NCBI GenBank assembly: GCA_030035585.1
Contig: CM057469.1
Span: forward strand, 23,306,501-23,370,500
Source of the DNA: Dugong dugon
Lineage: Eukaryota > Chordata > Mammalia > Sirenia > Dugongidae
Reading direction: 5' to 3'
DNA: 64,000 bases
Shown here: positions 20,881 to 32,244 of the stretch, piece by piece
Numbering within the stretch: the stretch's first letter is position 1
How the letters are laid out: each line of letters begins with the position of its first letter
Translations under genes and position numbers: made by a program
The notes under the pieces: model-generated
Databases searched by the model: none
Told to the model about the DNA's origin: nothing
What the model saw: only the letters and a program-made list of their open reading frames with translations

Positions 20881-22049
20881 AGTGGGAACAGGGTGAAAAT
20901 GGAAATTTGAAACACTAGTTTTGCTTAGCAGGTATTGTAGAGCACACGTCATACTGGAAGAGACGTTTTGCTCAGCAGTTTACAATTTTCACACACTACC
21001 TCTTTAGCAGTTCAGTGTTTGGGGTGATAGTTGTTACAGTATAGCAGGCATGCTGTGCAATTTTTTTTTTCCAGTTCCTTGAAGCATAAGTAAACAAATA
21101 TAGTTTGTAACATCTAGAGTAGTCTGCTGGTTTGCGTGGCTGTGGCTCAGGAGTCTCCTTGCTCTGGAAGTTCTGGCTTCTGGGTTTTGCTACACACCAG
21201 AGACAGTGGTCTCATTCCTGGCATTGTTTATAAAAACTTCATAACCGTACTCATAAAAAAGGACTTTTGGAATCCAAGCAAGCCACGTCCAGGTGCAGAT
21301 CTTTAGGAAAATACAACCCCACGAAGAGTGAGCAGCACAGTAGCGTAGTAATACTCTTTGTTTCTGCTTTCCTGTCTGGTGTTAGCCGAAGTTTAGTTCA
21401 TGAGAAAGAGTGGAGAACAGGCTTGTTGTCTCCAGCCTTTATTTACTTGTGCACTGGCCGGAATGCAAGATGGAGAAAGTGAATATCAAAAGGTCAGATG
21501 CTTTTCTTTTTTTTCCTTTCCCCTAAGTACGCACAAGGAGATAACCAAATGTTTGTTTTTCTACCAGCGCCTAAGTTTGGGTACATCTATATGACTAGAG
21601 ACAGCTGAATTGAAATGCTGTTTCATAACAGAGCTTTACTTGGAGTGCTCTAAATTCCCTGAGATGGCATCAAAAATAGATTCAGTCACCTTTTTATAGT
21701 GGACGCACACACACACACCACACACACACCCCAGGGTACACACAAGTGACCTTTGGTAAGTAGTGATTGGGGCCAAAAAGGTGAAGTGATTCATCTACGG
21801 TTTTGTTCCTTAGTTTCCCCCTGGAAAAATATAATAGATCTCGCAAACATAGAATACATTTTCTCTGTATAACATTATCACATGAAAGATTGATTACACT
21901 CAGGATTCCACCTTATGTTTAAGCAAAGAGAATGCCCATCTCCACCTCCCAGATGATTTAAGGACTGCAGAGGATGCAATAATAATGACAACAAAAATAA
22001 TACCTATCGTAAATTGAGGCCACGCTATAGTGGCTAATAATAATTGTTA
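20881..22049. other. Unassigned DNA with an (AC)n run
   Basis: A short (AC)n tract occupies about 21,705-21,731. The palindromic word gtggcta ... tagccac lies at about 22,032-22,061. No gene or family is recognised. Confidence 0.35.
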
Positions 22050-22560
22050 TAGTAGCCACGGTTTATTTAGGGCTTATTATATGCTCAGTAAAGTAGAAGG
22101 TCAGCGAAAAAGAAGACCCTCAATGAGATGAATTGATACAGTGGCTGTAACAATTGGCTCAAACATAGTAATGATTGTGAGGATGGTGCAGGACTGGGCA
22201 CTGTTTCATTCTGGTGTACATAGGGTCTTTAAGAATCAGAACCAACTTGACAGCACCTACCAACAGCAACACATGCCAGTTGGCACAATAATTGCAATGA
22301 TGAACTTGAACACACAGGTGATCGTGAGAATGATACAGGACTGGGCACCTTTTCATTCATAAGGTCTCTATGAGTCAGGGTTGACTTGATGACATCTACC
22401 TATCTATCTATCATCTATCCATTTGCCAAGGTCATGTGCATTTAAGCCTTAACAACAGCACTGTTATCCTTGTTGTCCAGAAGCCAGAGAGTCAAATTAT
22501 TTCCTCTGGAGCTTTAAAAACTAGGCCTTCCATCTACCTACCTCCAAAGCCCTTATTCTT
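22050..22560 (-). repeat. MIR-type remnant split by two RTE tails
   Basis: The left part (cacggtttatttagggctta) and the right part (catttaagccttaacaacag) look like one antisense MIR. Between them lie RTE1 3' fragments. Confidence 0.45.
22086..22398 (+). mobile_element. Two consecutive RTE1 3' fragments
   Basis: The first (22,086-22,271) carries gtcagcgaaaaagaagaccc through gacagcacctaccaacagc. The second (about 22,290-22,398) repeats the final part: gatcgtgagaatgatacagg, ctatgagtcagggttgactt. A short (CTAT)n run follows to about 22,424. Both are plus strand and non-coding. Confidence 0.8.
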
Positions 22561-22564
22561 AACC

Positions 22565-22770
22565 TTCATGCTAGATTACGTCCAGGTACTTTATTAGGCA
22601 TTTTACAAACACAATATCACCCTAAGAGTCAGGTATATATTATCATCCCTTTCATAAAAACAAGGGCCCCAAACCATACAGCCAATAAGTGAGGAGCCAG
22701 AATTCAGACACACCTCGGCTTGCCTTCAAAGCCCATGCTTATCCTCTACTCTGCCACTTCCAGAGGTGTC
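22565..22770 (-). repeat. MIR, antisense
   Basis: The words aggcattttacaaacacaat, catacagccaataagtgagg and aattcagacacacctcgg follow antisense MIR order. Confidence 0.7.
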
Positions 22771-22845
22771 CAGGATGTCATCATCATCCTCAGATTGCCT
22801 ACCCAGTGGCTTTTCTGGTGCCTGAATGTCCCTTAATAGGGAATA

Positions 22846-23053
22846 AAAAAAACCAGTTGCCATCAAGCTGATTATGATTCACAGGGACCCCATGTGTGTC
22901 AGAGTAGAACTGTGCTCCATAGGGTTTTCAATGGGTGATTTCTTGGAAGTAGATCTCCAGGCTTTTCTTCCAGGGTACCTTTGGGTGGGCTTGAACCTCC
23001 AACCTTTCTCTTAGTAGCTGAGCATGTTAACAATTTACACCACCCAGGGACTT
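22846..23053 (-). mobile_element. AfroSINE, type B, antisense
   Basis: An A run, then gttgccatcaagctgattat, tgtgctccatagggttttca, ggaagtagatctccaggc and the head accacccagggactt. It is near full length. Confidence 0.9.
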
Positions 23054-24029
23054 CTAAGCAGAGAATAACACATTCCATTTTGTAATTTGATTTATGGCTT
23101 GAAAACAACTATTTCTGGGATATTTGAAGATAGACCCAAAGAGCCCTGGAGTGCCAAGGTCTGTAGAGGTGACAGGGGAGAGGGCTGCACAAGGGAAAAG
23201 GGGCATGGGGAGGGGTGGGGCACAACACTGAGACAGCAGAAGAGCTTAGGGCAAGGAAACTGAAAGTTGATGGGAAAACATCTACTGCATCATTTTACTA
23301 AGAGCTAACTCAGTGTGCTACATTGCCTAATTTAAAAAATTTTTAAAAAACACTCAAGTTTTTTCTTTGAATTTCACTGTAGCCATCCCTGGAGAAGATA
23401 TTTATAAGGAGACATGAAGCCAAAGAGCATATACACATTTTTTCTTGGGTCTTGCCCTTATATATTGTTTCGGATTTATTATTAAACTCTCTACTCTTCT
23501 ACCCGTGTAGACATATCCCACCACTAATTGTAAGTAGCAGAGTTTCCCAGTCCAACTTTCCTATCCTTTTAGACACACAGCCAATATCCTTCCCTAGTTT
23601 ATTTCTAGGAGTGACTGAATTTTCATCCTTTTACTCATTTATCAGCTATTTATTGAGCATGGCCTCTGTACAAAGGACCTCAACTCTATGCAGCAACTGA
23701 CTGAATGCTCCCCACAAAACCAAACATGGTATGTGCATTGTGCAGTGAGGAACATAATAGAATAGAGCTCCTGAGACTTCTTTCAAAACTAGGGTGATCA
23801 TGAAGTTTATTGTCCAAACCAGGATACTTTTCAGAGTGGAAGAGGATGTTATTAATTATTACACTGGGACAACAGGCAAGAGCTACCTGCACTGCAGGGC
23901 AAACAAGGGCATGGATAAAGAGTAAAGTCTGGTCATCCTAATGCATGAAGGTTGTGCTGGCCCTTTCAGATAACATGGGCCTTGCAAACCACATCTGTTA
24001 CCTAGCAGACACTGAAAACAATCACATAT
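23054..24029. other. Unassigned DNA, small L2-like match
   Basis: The phrase tcagctatttattgagcatg near 23,640-23,665 is L2-like. The rest shows no supported feature. Confidence 0.35.
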
Positions 24030-24145
24030 ATTAATTTACAATCACTGAGAACCTTCTTTGTGCCAGAACTGTGCTAGGCACTATTAAGGATTCACCGATG
24101 AAGCTCATGGTCTACTGAAAAGAGACACATACATGACTAACACTA
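24030..24145 (-). repeat. L2-type remnant
   Basis: The words cactgagaaccttctttgtg, ccagaactgtgctaggcact and tgaagctcatggtctactga follow antisense L2 3' order. Confidence 0.6.
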
Positions 24146-24165
24146 ATAATAGTAACAATACCGCT

Positions 24166-24865
24166 GCTGTTGCTGTTGTTGTTGTTAGGTGTCATCAAGT
24201 CAGCTCCAACCATGTATAACAGAACGAATCAGTGTTTTATCCTGGGCCATCCTCACAATCCTTGCTGTATCTGAGGCCATTGTTGCAGCTGCTGTGTCAA
24301 CCCATCTCACTGAGGGGCTCCCTCTTTTTCACTGACCCTCCACATGATGTCTTTCTCCAGTAATTGGTCCCTCCTGATGACTTGTCCTAAGCAAGCAAGA
24401 CAAAGTCTCATCATCCTCGCTTCTAAGGAGAACTGGGGCTATACTTTCTTGAAGACTGCTTTGTAGGTTCTTTTGGCAGTCTATGGCATATTCACTATTC
24501 CTCAACAACACCACAGTTCAGATGTGTCATTTCTTCTGCGTTCCTTTTTCATTGTCCAGTTTCACATGCATATGAGACAATTAAAAAAAACAGGGCTTGG
24601 AGCCCTGGGAGGGCAGTGGTTATGATCTGCGACTGCTAACCAAAAAGTCGGAAGTCCGAATCCACCAACTGCTTCTTGGAAACCCTGTGGGGCAGTTCTA
24701 CTCTGTCCTATAGAGTCAGTGTGAGTCAGAATTGACTCACTTGGTTTTATTTTTTCGTGTGTGTGTGTCAGGTGCACCTTAGTTATCAAAGTGAAATCTT
24801 TGCTTTTGAAGATTTTAAAGTGGTCTTTCGCCACAGATTTGCCCAATGCAGTATGTTGTTTGACA
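24166..24865 (-). mobile_element. RTE1 3' part, split by an AfroSINE
   Basis: Antisense RTE sequence runs from the (TTG)n terminus to about 24,598 and resumes at 24,767 (gtcaggtgcaccttagttat). The joined order matches the copies at 1,601 and 34,381. The part present covers the 3' UTR and the C-terminal end of the ORF, including the reverse complement of the 'SYA(C)ESW' region near 24,565. Many changes have destroyed coding capacity. Confidence 0.88.
24599..24766 (+). mobile_element. AfroSINE, short type, inside an RTE
   Basis: A complete short copy: agccctgggagggcagtggt, aaaaagtcggaagtccgaat, accctgtggggcagttctac, agtcagaattgactcac and a T-rich tail. It interrupts an antisense RTE, so it is younger than that copy. 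Confidence 0.92.
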
Positions 24866-24961
24866 ATGCTAAGCAACATTTATTGAGAACGTTCCATATG
24901 ACACACCCTCTGCTGATGGTTGGCTGTTCAGTCTCTCATTTAATCCTCAACCAATCCATGA

Positions 24962-25462
24962 GACACAGTGACACAACAGCTACAACAGTGGGCTCAAACA
25001 GGCCAACGATTTGTGAGAATGTTGCACAACCAGGCTGATAGTTCATCTCATGTGTCAACTTGGCAAGGCTATGATTCCCAGTGGTTTAGTTGGGGATGTG
25101 GTCTGCCTCTAAAATAGAAATGGATATTCTGGAAGAGCTCTCTGTCTTGACCCTGCACTCTTTTTGTCACCTGACCTCTGGATATTGGAAGGTAAGTAAG
25201 CCTGCAGAATTCTCCAACCTGCTGCCTGACCTACAGATTTTGGACCTGCCAGCCCCCACCATCGCATGAGCTAATCCTTTGAAGAAACGCACACACACTG
25301 TCTCTGTATGTATAGGTATGGTTGTGTATACACACATATCTCTCACTAGTTTTTCTCCTCTAGAGAAATGCAAACTAAGATACTGCGTAGTGTTTTATTC
25401 TGTTATACGTAAGGTAACCATGAGTCAGAGCCAATTCAATGGCAACTAACAACAACAACAAT
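24962..25462 (+). mobile_element. RTE1 3' fragment inserted in MIR, itself split by an LTR
   Basis: The left part is 24,962-25,035 (gacacagtgacacaacagct, tgagaatgttgcacaacca). The right part is from about 25,385 (agtgttttattctgttatac, gagccaattcaatggcaact, aacaacaacaa). A direct duplication of the MIR target (24,952-24,961 and 25,459-25,469) brackets it. The fragment is 3'-complete and non-coding. Confidence 0.82.
25036..25384 (+). mobile_element. Solo LTR fossil, ERV-L/MaLR-like
   Basis: A TG-starting block of about 350 bp sits inside the RTE fragment. Its opening, atgtgtcaacttggc, and its later block, acctgccagcccccaccatc, resemble ERV-L or MaLR LTRs. No internal region is attached, so it is a solo LTR. 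It is diverged and old, but younger than the RTE copy it interrupts. Confidence 0.6.
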
Positions 25463-25640
25463 CCTATGAAGTAAGTCATGTAATTATGCTGGGTTTTCAG
25501 ATCGGTCAGAGTACTGAAACTCAGAGAGGTAAACTTATCCAAGACGCTATAATTTATAACTGCTGGGGACAGGATTCAAATCTCAATGTGTGCCCTCAAG
25601 GCCTGGCTCTTGGTCACTATGCTTTACTGCTTCTCTTTAG

Positions 25641-26054
25641 AGGATGCTGAGTTTGCTGTCATGGCAGAGATTGGAGCCAAGTGACAATGGACCACAAAGA
25701 AGCCTCTTACTAAACCCAGTAGCGGATGGGGAACATGAGAGGAAGGAAAGCTTCACAGAGGAGGTGATATTTGAGATGAGCCTTGGAGAAGAGAGGTGGG
25801 GGAAAAACCCAGGCAAATTTCTCCCCTGTAATACAAATGTGTGAGGGGAGGCGATGGAACCTGTGTGTTGAAAACTGCCTCCCTGTACAATAGAAAAGCA
25901 GAAGAGGGCTAAAGCGGGTAACATTTTGGAAGCACATGATTAAGTGATAATATGCAGAGTTGGGCTCTCGGTCCGTGGTCCGTGGTTATGGCCAGAGCTG
26001 GATGCAGAACCCCGGCCCTCTAGACCCTTAATTTTTATGGAGACACAAATTTAT
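25641..26054. other. Possible L2 remnant, then unassigned DNA
   Basis: The phrase aggaggtgatatttgagatg (25,756-25,775) is L2-like in antisense. The rest is unassigned. Confidence 0.35.
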
Positions 26055-26150
26055 TTATGTTTAATAAACATTTATAGAGTGATTACCATGGGCCAGGTAT
26101 CATTCCAAATGCTTTACAGTTAAATCATGTAGTACTTAGGAGGTTGAGGC
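26055..26150 (-). repeat. L2/MIR-type remnant
   Basis: The words ataaacatttatagagtgat, taccatgggccaggtatcat and ccaaatgctttacagttaa are in antisense MIR or L2 order. Confidence 0.55.
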
Positions 26151-27724
26151 GTTTCTCATTTGTACACTCTCTGCTAGATGAAGAAGGAATACTATGACAT
26201 TTCCTCCCTTACTCTTACCATTACTCTTACCATTGCTTTACTGGCAATGGGAAACCAATAACTAATCTTATTAAAATTAATGAAATAAAAGGAAGCAAGC
26301 TTGTAGGGAGGATAGTAGGTGTGGAGGGTGGCCCTCTAAACAAATGTGTGAGATCTTGTGCATGGACTTTATACCACCTGTTGTAGTTATTCAGAGATAG
26401 TTTGGGCTTGGTTTCCAGTTCTTGACTGTGTTCGAAGATGTCAGATACAAGATGGTTATGTATATGAGGTACAACTTTAATGGTACAGTTCTAGGAAATA
26501 CAAACTTTTAACTTCCATTCAGAGGCATGCGTGCAGACCTTCTGCATAATCTTAGACAATCCACTTAAATGTGTTTTAGGGTTATTTTAACTTGGAAGAA
26601 GAGAAAATGAGTTTTATTATATTATGGAGCTATGGTAAAAAAGTAATATTTTTGAGGGTGAAGAAGTTCACCATGACAAACAAAAATAGTACTTCTCCAA
26701 AATATCCAAGGGGCCACCACTATGGTGATATCTCATTGTGTCCACTGGCACAATAAAACTATTTATAAGGCAAATGACCTCCTTCCTTGCACGTGAACTT
26801 GAGTTACCTTTAAACTGTGTCTGAAAGTTCTGACTGCATTCCATTCTAGAAATCATAGGATGTATTCATGAGTATTATTTCATTCACCTTTCAGATCAAA
26901 TTTAATTAAAAAATCAAACCTACCTACTGTTATCCATGGATTCTTTAGTTAAATGTATTTTTTGGTTCCAATGGCAGGAAGAAGTATCTTTCAGCTATAG
27001 CATCAACATTTAGAATTCTTCCACTTGTAGCCTGGAGTGGAGTCTCTCATCACAGACATTTATATCCTTGGAGCAAGACTGAAAGTTTATGGCCTATTAT
27101 AGAACCATGGTCTGAAAAACCTATCCAAACATTTCAAATATGAACTTCACCATACTGTAGAAGTAAGAGTTATTTATTTTCTATCAAAAGCATCATAAAC
27201 AACTCCATACCTTGTAGTAAATCAGGAAACCAGATTGCCAGGGAAGGTACTGGGCCTAGTAGTTTGCCTGCTGGAGCTGTTTCAAAAACTGCTGGATGAC
27301 CTCCAAAGGCCCCTTCTACTTCAAAAAACTTCCTCTCTTTTCAGCAAGTCATGACTTATGACCAGGTCTCGGGCAATGCAATCCATGGCCATCTGCAAAA
27401 GAGCAGTCCCTTTCCAGATCATTAGGAAAACTACCAAGCCTAGCACTTAGTTGAAATAATGGCCATAAATGGTTGGAGGTGGGAAATGTGGGGAAGAAGG
27501 AACAAATGTACTAAGAGGAAACTGTACCTAGAAATGATGCATCAACTACCATGAGTAAGTAAGGAACGCCCAGGAGTTAAGATGTACTACGTGCATGTAC
27601 AAAAATGTTCCAGAGTCCTTGATGTGACCTTCTATTATGAGATGCTGAAAAACTTATTTAGGTGCATCCCTAAGCAATGTAACGCCTTTCCAACTTTCTA
27701 ACAGCGTTAAATTCACTTCATCCA
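26151..27724. other. Unassigned non-coding DNA
   Basis: About 1.6 kb in which I recognise neither repeats nor exons. Frames are short and uninformative. Confidence 0.4.
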
Positions 27725-28690
27725 ATCCATTCATTCAACAAGCATTCGTTGAATACCTCTTATGTGTTAGGCACTCTCCAACTCTGGGGATACCCTGAAG
27801 GACCATGACTATATATGCCCTCATGGAGCTCATTTACAGTGACAGAGAATGAAAAATAAAGCCAACAAGTAGGCTGTTTCCACCTTTTGACTATTGTGAA
27901 TTGTGCTCCAGTGAACATTGGTGTACAAATGTCCATCAACAGATGAATAGATAAAGGGTGGTACATACATACAATAGAGTATTACTCATCCATAAAGAGA
28001 GATGAAGTCCTAATACATACTACAACACGGAAGAACTTGAAAACATCCTGAGGGAAATAAGTCAGACGCGAAAGAACAAATATTATATGATCCCACATAT
28101 ATAAAGTATCTAGAATGGGCAAATGTGTAGAGACCAAAATTTATCAGCAGTTACCAGGGGTGGGTATGAGGGAGGGGAAAGGAATGCTTAGGCGTCATTG
28201 AGCTTCTGTTAAGAGTGATGGGAAAATTTGAAAATGAATAATGGTAATGGTTGAACAACATGATAAACACAATTAATATCACTGAATTGTATGTATGAAG
28301 AAAGTTGAAATGGCAAATGATTTCTTACATAATATATTCACCACAATAAAAATGATTACATAAAGGAAAAAAATTTTTTTAAAGTAAATAAATAAATAAT
28401 TTTGGTAGCATGAGTGTTACTTTAGATTGAGTGGACAGGAAATTCTCCTTTGAAGAAGTGTCAATTAAGAAGAGGCTGGAGGAAGAACACTCCAGGCAAA
28501 GGGAGCAAGTGCAAAGGCCCTGGGGCAGGAGAGAGCAGGACCAGGTGTTTTCTAGGAACTGCCAGAAAACAAGTGTGCTCAAACAGTGTGCAGTGATCAT
28601 GGCAAAGTTTGAGGTGGAGAAGCAGGCAGGGGCCAGACACCATATAGTGTCATAAGCTATAGTAAAGACCTCTGATGTTATTCTCTGTGA
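27725..28690 (-). repeat. L2, antisense, split by an L1
   Basis: The left part (aagcattcgttgaatacctc, catggagctcatttacagtg) continues after the L1 with tttagattgagtggacagga, tgcaaaggccctggggcag and gcaggggccagacaccata. This is a long antisense L2 segment reaching into the coding end. Confidence 0.65.
27871..28380 (+). mobile_element. L1 3' end with a 60-bp 5' inversion
   Basis: From 27,931 the plus strand is L1 3' sequence (gtccatcaacagatgaatag ... tactcatccataaagagaga ... atggcaaatgatttctt), ending in an A-rich tail. The 60 bp before it (27,871-27,930) are inverted: their reverse complement ends tggaaacagcct, which in L1 lies directly upstream of gtccatcaac. This is the signature of twin-primed insertion with no internal loss. 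The 3' end matches the copy at 42,484. Confidence 0.85.
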
Positions 28691-28769
28691 ATTTTAATTT
28701 ATATTAGAAGAATGGTAGAGCACGACATAACAATAGCATCTCATAATAAAGAGATGTGTCTTCTGATCA

Positions 28770-29245
28770 GTGACCTTAAGATGTGAATGTAATTCTGACA
28801 CTTTACTGTTCCCAGATCTTTGATGCTTGTCCACTGTCCATCAAATAAAATCTAACCTCCTAGGCACTCCGCGGAGGGTCCTTCACCATCTCACTGTATA
28901 CATAGCTCTCCTACCCTGATCTCTGTGAGCCAGTTGCCCCACTCTACTCGACATTCACTGAACCTGCACTGCATTTTTTTGCTCATGTTGCTCCTTTCTC
29001 CTCCCCCCTCCCCAACATTTGCCTGTTGAAATCCTACCCAGCCTTCCAGACCCAGCTTAAGTGCCACCTGTTCCTTCAAGCCTTCCTTTATCCCTTTGCG
29101 AGAATTTATCTTTCCTTCCTCTGGCCTCCCAACAGACTTTGCACCTCTCCTAGAGTACTTACCACACTCTGCCTTGAACTATCACTGTTTGTTTATGCAC
29201 ATTACTCTCCCCATCAGTACAACCTACTAATGTTCAGCTTGATGG
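28770..29245 (+). repeat. L2, plus strand
   Basis: The words aataaaatctaacctcctag, ggtccttcaccatctcactg, agcttaagtgccacctgttc, ccttcctttatccctttg and agagtacttaccacactctg follow the L2 coding end and 3' UTR. It is opposite in orientation to the L2 at 27,725. Confidence 0.65.
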
Positions 29246-29539
29246 CAATTAAAAGTTGATGACCCCATACAGTTCCTAGCAGAGACAAATCAACCTTAGG
29301 TGCCAAAGAAAGCGAAAAGAGGGGCTGGTAAGTAGCATAAATAAGAAAGATGGAAAGGAGGACCAGGAATGAAACATAGCTATTAAACAAATAACTATAT
29401 CTTTAAAACACTATATTTCAAAGTTCAGGCATCCTAAAGTTAATTCAGGCAACACATTCATTCCAGAGCAACATCACTTTTGACAGAAGTGTGTTATTTT
29501 ATACAGGTACAATTGTCTAGCAGGCTAGTCTGAAAACAT

Positions 29540-29690
29540 GGGTTCCAGTACTGGCTGTACTTCTAAGTAGCTGCATGATCTGGCACAAAAATTACTGAAC
29601 CTCAGTGCATCTCCAGTTTTCCCATATGAAAGATGAAGATGGTTTTAGCTGCTCTGCTTCTCTGTGAATGCATAAAACGTCATGTTGCTA
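29540..29690 (+). repeat. MIR, plus strand
   Basis: The words aacatgggttccagtactgg, gctgcatgatctggcacaaa, tgaacctcagtgcatctcc and tatgaaagatgaagatggtt follow MIR order. Confidence 0.6.
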
Positions 29691-29799
29691 TGAAATAAGA
29701 AGAGTACTTCGATTTGATGAGACTTGAATTCCCACAGTACCTCTGCAACAACACATAGGCCACACCTTCAAAATTTGCACTCTTGAATGGCTGTGACAG

Positions 29800-30640
29800 G
29801 TGTCTTAGTTTGAGTGACCCAGAAGTAGACACTGAGCCAAGGATTCAAGTGCAAGCAGTGTATTGGGAGGTGCAAGGAGCATGGGTGGGTGAGGGGAGAA
29901 ATGATCAGGAAAGGGAAGGCAACCAATAAAGGATGCGTTTTAAGCCAGAAACTACAGTGGATCTTAATTCAGTGGGGCAACACTGACAACAGGACAAAAC
30001 ACACACCTCAGAGTTATCCCAGCCTAGAAATGGCTTGCTTGTTGCTGTGATACTGGAAGCTATACCACCAGTATATCAAATACCAGCAGGATCACCCATG
30101 GTGGACAGGTTGCAACAGAGCTTCCAGACTAAGACAGACTAGGAAGAAACGCCTGGAGATCTACTTCCAAAAATTAGCCAATGAAAACTTTATGGATCAC
30201 AACAGAACATTGTCTGTCTGACATAGTGCTGGAAGGTGCAAACAAACCAACCATCATGAAGATGGCACAGGACCAGACAACATTTTTTCTGTTATACATA
30301 AGGTCACCATGAGCCATAGTCAACTGGATAGCAACTAACAACAACAAAAAGAGGTGAAAGAGCTGGGATATTATAGTCCCGCACCTACCAATCATTGCTT
30401 AAGGATTGCTCCTGGAGTGACATTAGCTCCCAGGCACTTCCAGACCCCTGTGCATACAGGCACAGTGGGTTCTATCTGGCCATTTGACAGAAACTCTGTG
30501 TCAAAGGTGAAGGTGCTGGCCTCCAGTTTGGAGTGCACAGAAATGGAGGGAATACGGAGAGAGCTGCAACAGCTTCTGCTCCAGCGCCTGCATGTCAGGT
30601 CAAAGATGAGAGATTATACCAGGCCTGGATTGCCTGTCCC
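29800..30640 (-). repeat. Old interspersed repeat, family not named, split by a SINE
   Basis: The flanks of the SINE (29,800-30,026: gcaagcagtgtattgggagg, caaccaataaaggatgcg; and 30,346-30,640: atcattgcttaaggattgct, cattagctcccaggcacttc) read like parts of one dispersed mammalian repeat. I cannot name the family with confidence. Confidence 0.35.
30027..30345 (+). mobile_element. SINE of the tRNA-Gly/RTE type, head-less
   Basis: The body starts at gcttgcttgttgctgtgata and includes accagcaggatcacccatgg and gactaagacagactaggaag. The tail is RTE-like (gatggcacaggaccagacaa, aactaacaacaacaa). It matches the body and tail of the 3,540 element without the tRNA-like head. Confidence 0.82.
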
Positions 30641-30764
30641 TATTTAAATGGGTTCAAAATTAAGATCATATTCAGCATAGGTAGAGTATTTTTTCATAAT
30701 ATGAAAGGAAATAAGGAATTTTGCAGTCTATCTGGACTGATAATTATGCTAGTTGTTATAGTAT

Positions 30765-30942
30765 AATTCAGCCTAATGGCAACCCCCTGTGGATCAGAAC
30801 TGTGCTTCGTAGGGTTTTCAACAACTGATTTTTCAGAAGTACACCTATAGGCTTTTTTTCTGAGGTACCTCTAAGAGGAATCGAACCTCCAACCTTCCAG
30901 TTAGCAGCTGAGCGTTTAACTGTTTGCCCCACCCAGGGACTC
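30765..30942 (-). mobile_element. AfroSINE, type B, antisense
   Basis: The words aatggcaaccccctgtggat, gtgcttcgtagggttttcaa, ctgaggtacctctaagagga and the head ccacccagggactcc identify it. The tail is shortened. Confidence 0.85.
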
Positions 30943-31097
30943 CAATCTAAACTTAGCATTGAAAAATTATGTTATAACTACACATTGCAGCATAATGCAG
31001 CTAATAAAAATAATTTATGAAAGTGTATTTGTTTACATGGAAAAGTGCCCATGAAGGGAAAACACAAATTATAAAAATTTTGAAAAAGGCATGCCTG

Positions 31098-31446
31098 TAT
31101 ATGTAATGGAGCCCTGGTGATGCAGTGGTTAAGAGCTTAGCGGCTAACCAAAAGGTCAGCAGTTTGAATCCACCGGCTGTCCTTGGAAACCCTATCGGGC
31201 AGTTCTTCTCTGTCCTGTAGGGTTATTATGAGTTAGAGTCGATTTGATGGTACAAGGTTTGTTTTTTGGTTTATATGTGTAGTGGAACCCTTGTAGTGCA
31301 GAGGTTAAGAGTCTGGTTGATAACCAAAAAGTCGGCAGTTCGAATCCACCAACTGCTCCTTGGAAACCCTATGGGGTAGTTCTACTCTGTCCTATAGGGT
31401 TGTTATGAGACAAAATCAACTCGAAGGTAAGAGGTATATATGTAAT
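31098..31446 (+). mobile_element. Two short AfroSINEs at one target site
   Basis: Copy 1 (31,108-31,271: ggagccctggtgatgcagtg ... gagttagagtcgatttgatg) and copy 2 (31,282-31,436: tggaacccttgtagtgcaga ... gacaaaatcaactcgaagg) are in the same orientation. The target word tatatgtaat precedes copy 1 (31,098) and follows copy 2 (31,437). A close variant, tatatgtgta, lies between (31,272). This is the same arrangement as at 18,704-19,190. Confidence 0.88.
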
Positions 31447-32244
31447 GCATACAAGTCTGCAAGGAAGTTTTATATACACAATGTAAATGTTAAAAGGGTT
31501 ATCTTTGTGTGATAGAGTTCTCAGTGGTTTTAATTTTCTGTTTATATTTTCTCATTTTTCTCTAATTGATATGTATTACTTACGAAGACTTAAGTTCAGC
31601 TTAGGAAAAAATAATTGGACCCATAGTATGATCAGTGAAATGATCAGACCAGGGAATAAAGTAAATTTGATCCAGAAATTTCTATAACTTATGTCATATA
31701 TATTTCCAAGAATTCTCCTCTGATGGCTTCAATGACAGACACATATATTAAATCCTTTCCCCACCTTGCTGTTGTCTCTGATTTTTCCAGTTTAACTCAT
31801 TCTCAGTAGATGAGTTGAACTGACTGAATCCTGGAAAGATATTGTCAAACGTGTGGTTTCTCTGCCAGAGGCATCTTAAGTAGAGATTGGGTGAAGAGCC
31901 TAAATCAATGCTTTTGAACGTCATTCTTTAAGATTCACTTTATTTATAGCGAGATGGATGCTCTTTCAGTTCTCTGTGAGGGAGGCGACAGAGGCTCGAA
32001 GTTGGAAAGCTGACTGACCTGGTTCTGAAATCTCTGTGGAAAATCACAATGCAGACGTGGAGTTTGGTGATTTGCTTTTGTCTTTTGTGACTGGGGCATG
32101 TTTTCACGGGTCACTCACCAGGCCCACCACCCTCCTTCACTGCACACCAGCCATCAGGCCCTGTACATCTTCACTGCTAAGAAGTGCAGCGGTGGACAAG
32201 TGTCTGCACTGAGCACTGAAAGGGGCTAAGAAAGAGGGAGAACT
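31447..32244. other. Unassigned non-coding DNA
   Basis: No repeat or exon could be supported in about 800 bp. Confidence 0.35.

Larger units (their letters stand above)
24866..25640 (-). repeat. MIR, antisense, split by a nested insertion
   Basis: The left part (24,866-24,961: acatttattgagaacgttcc, catttaatcctcaaccaatc) and right part (25,459-25,640: tcctatgaagtaagtcatg, actgaaactcagagaggtaa, caggattcaaatctcaatg) are consecutive in antisense MIR. An RTE tail lies between, flanked by caatccatga and caatcctatga. Confidence 0.8.

Noticed and set aside
25036-25384. DNA transposon
   Set aside because: Lacks terminal inverted repeats; TG start, LTR-like words and length fit a solo LTR better.
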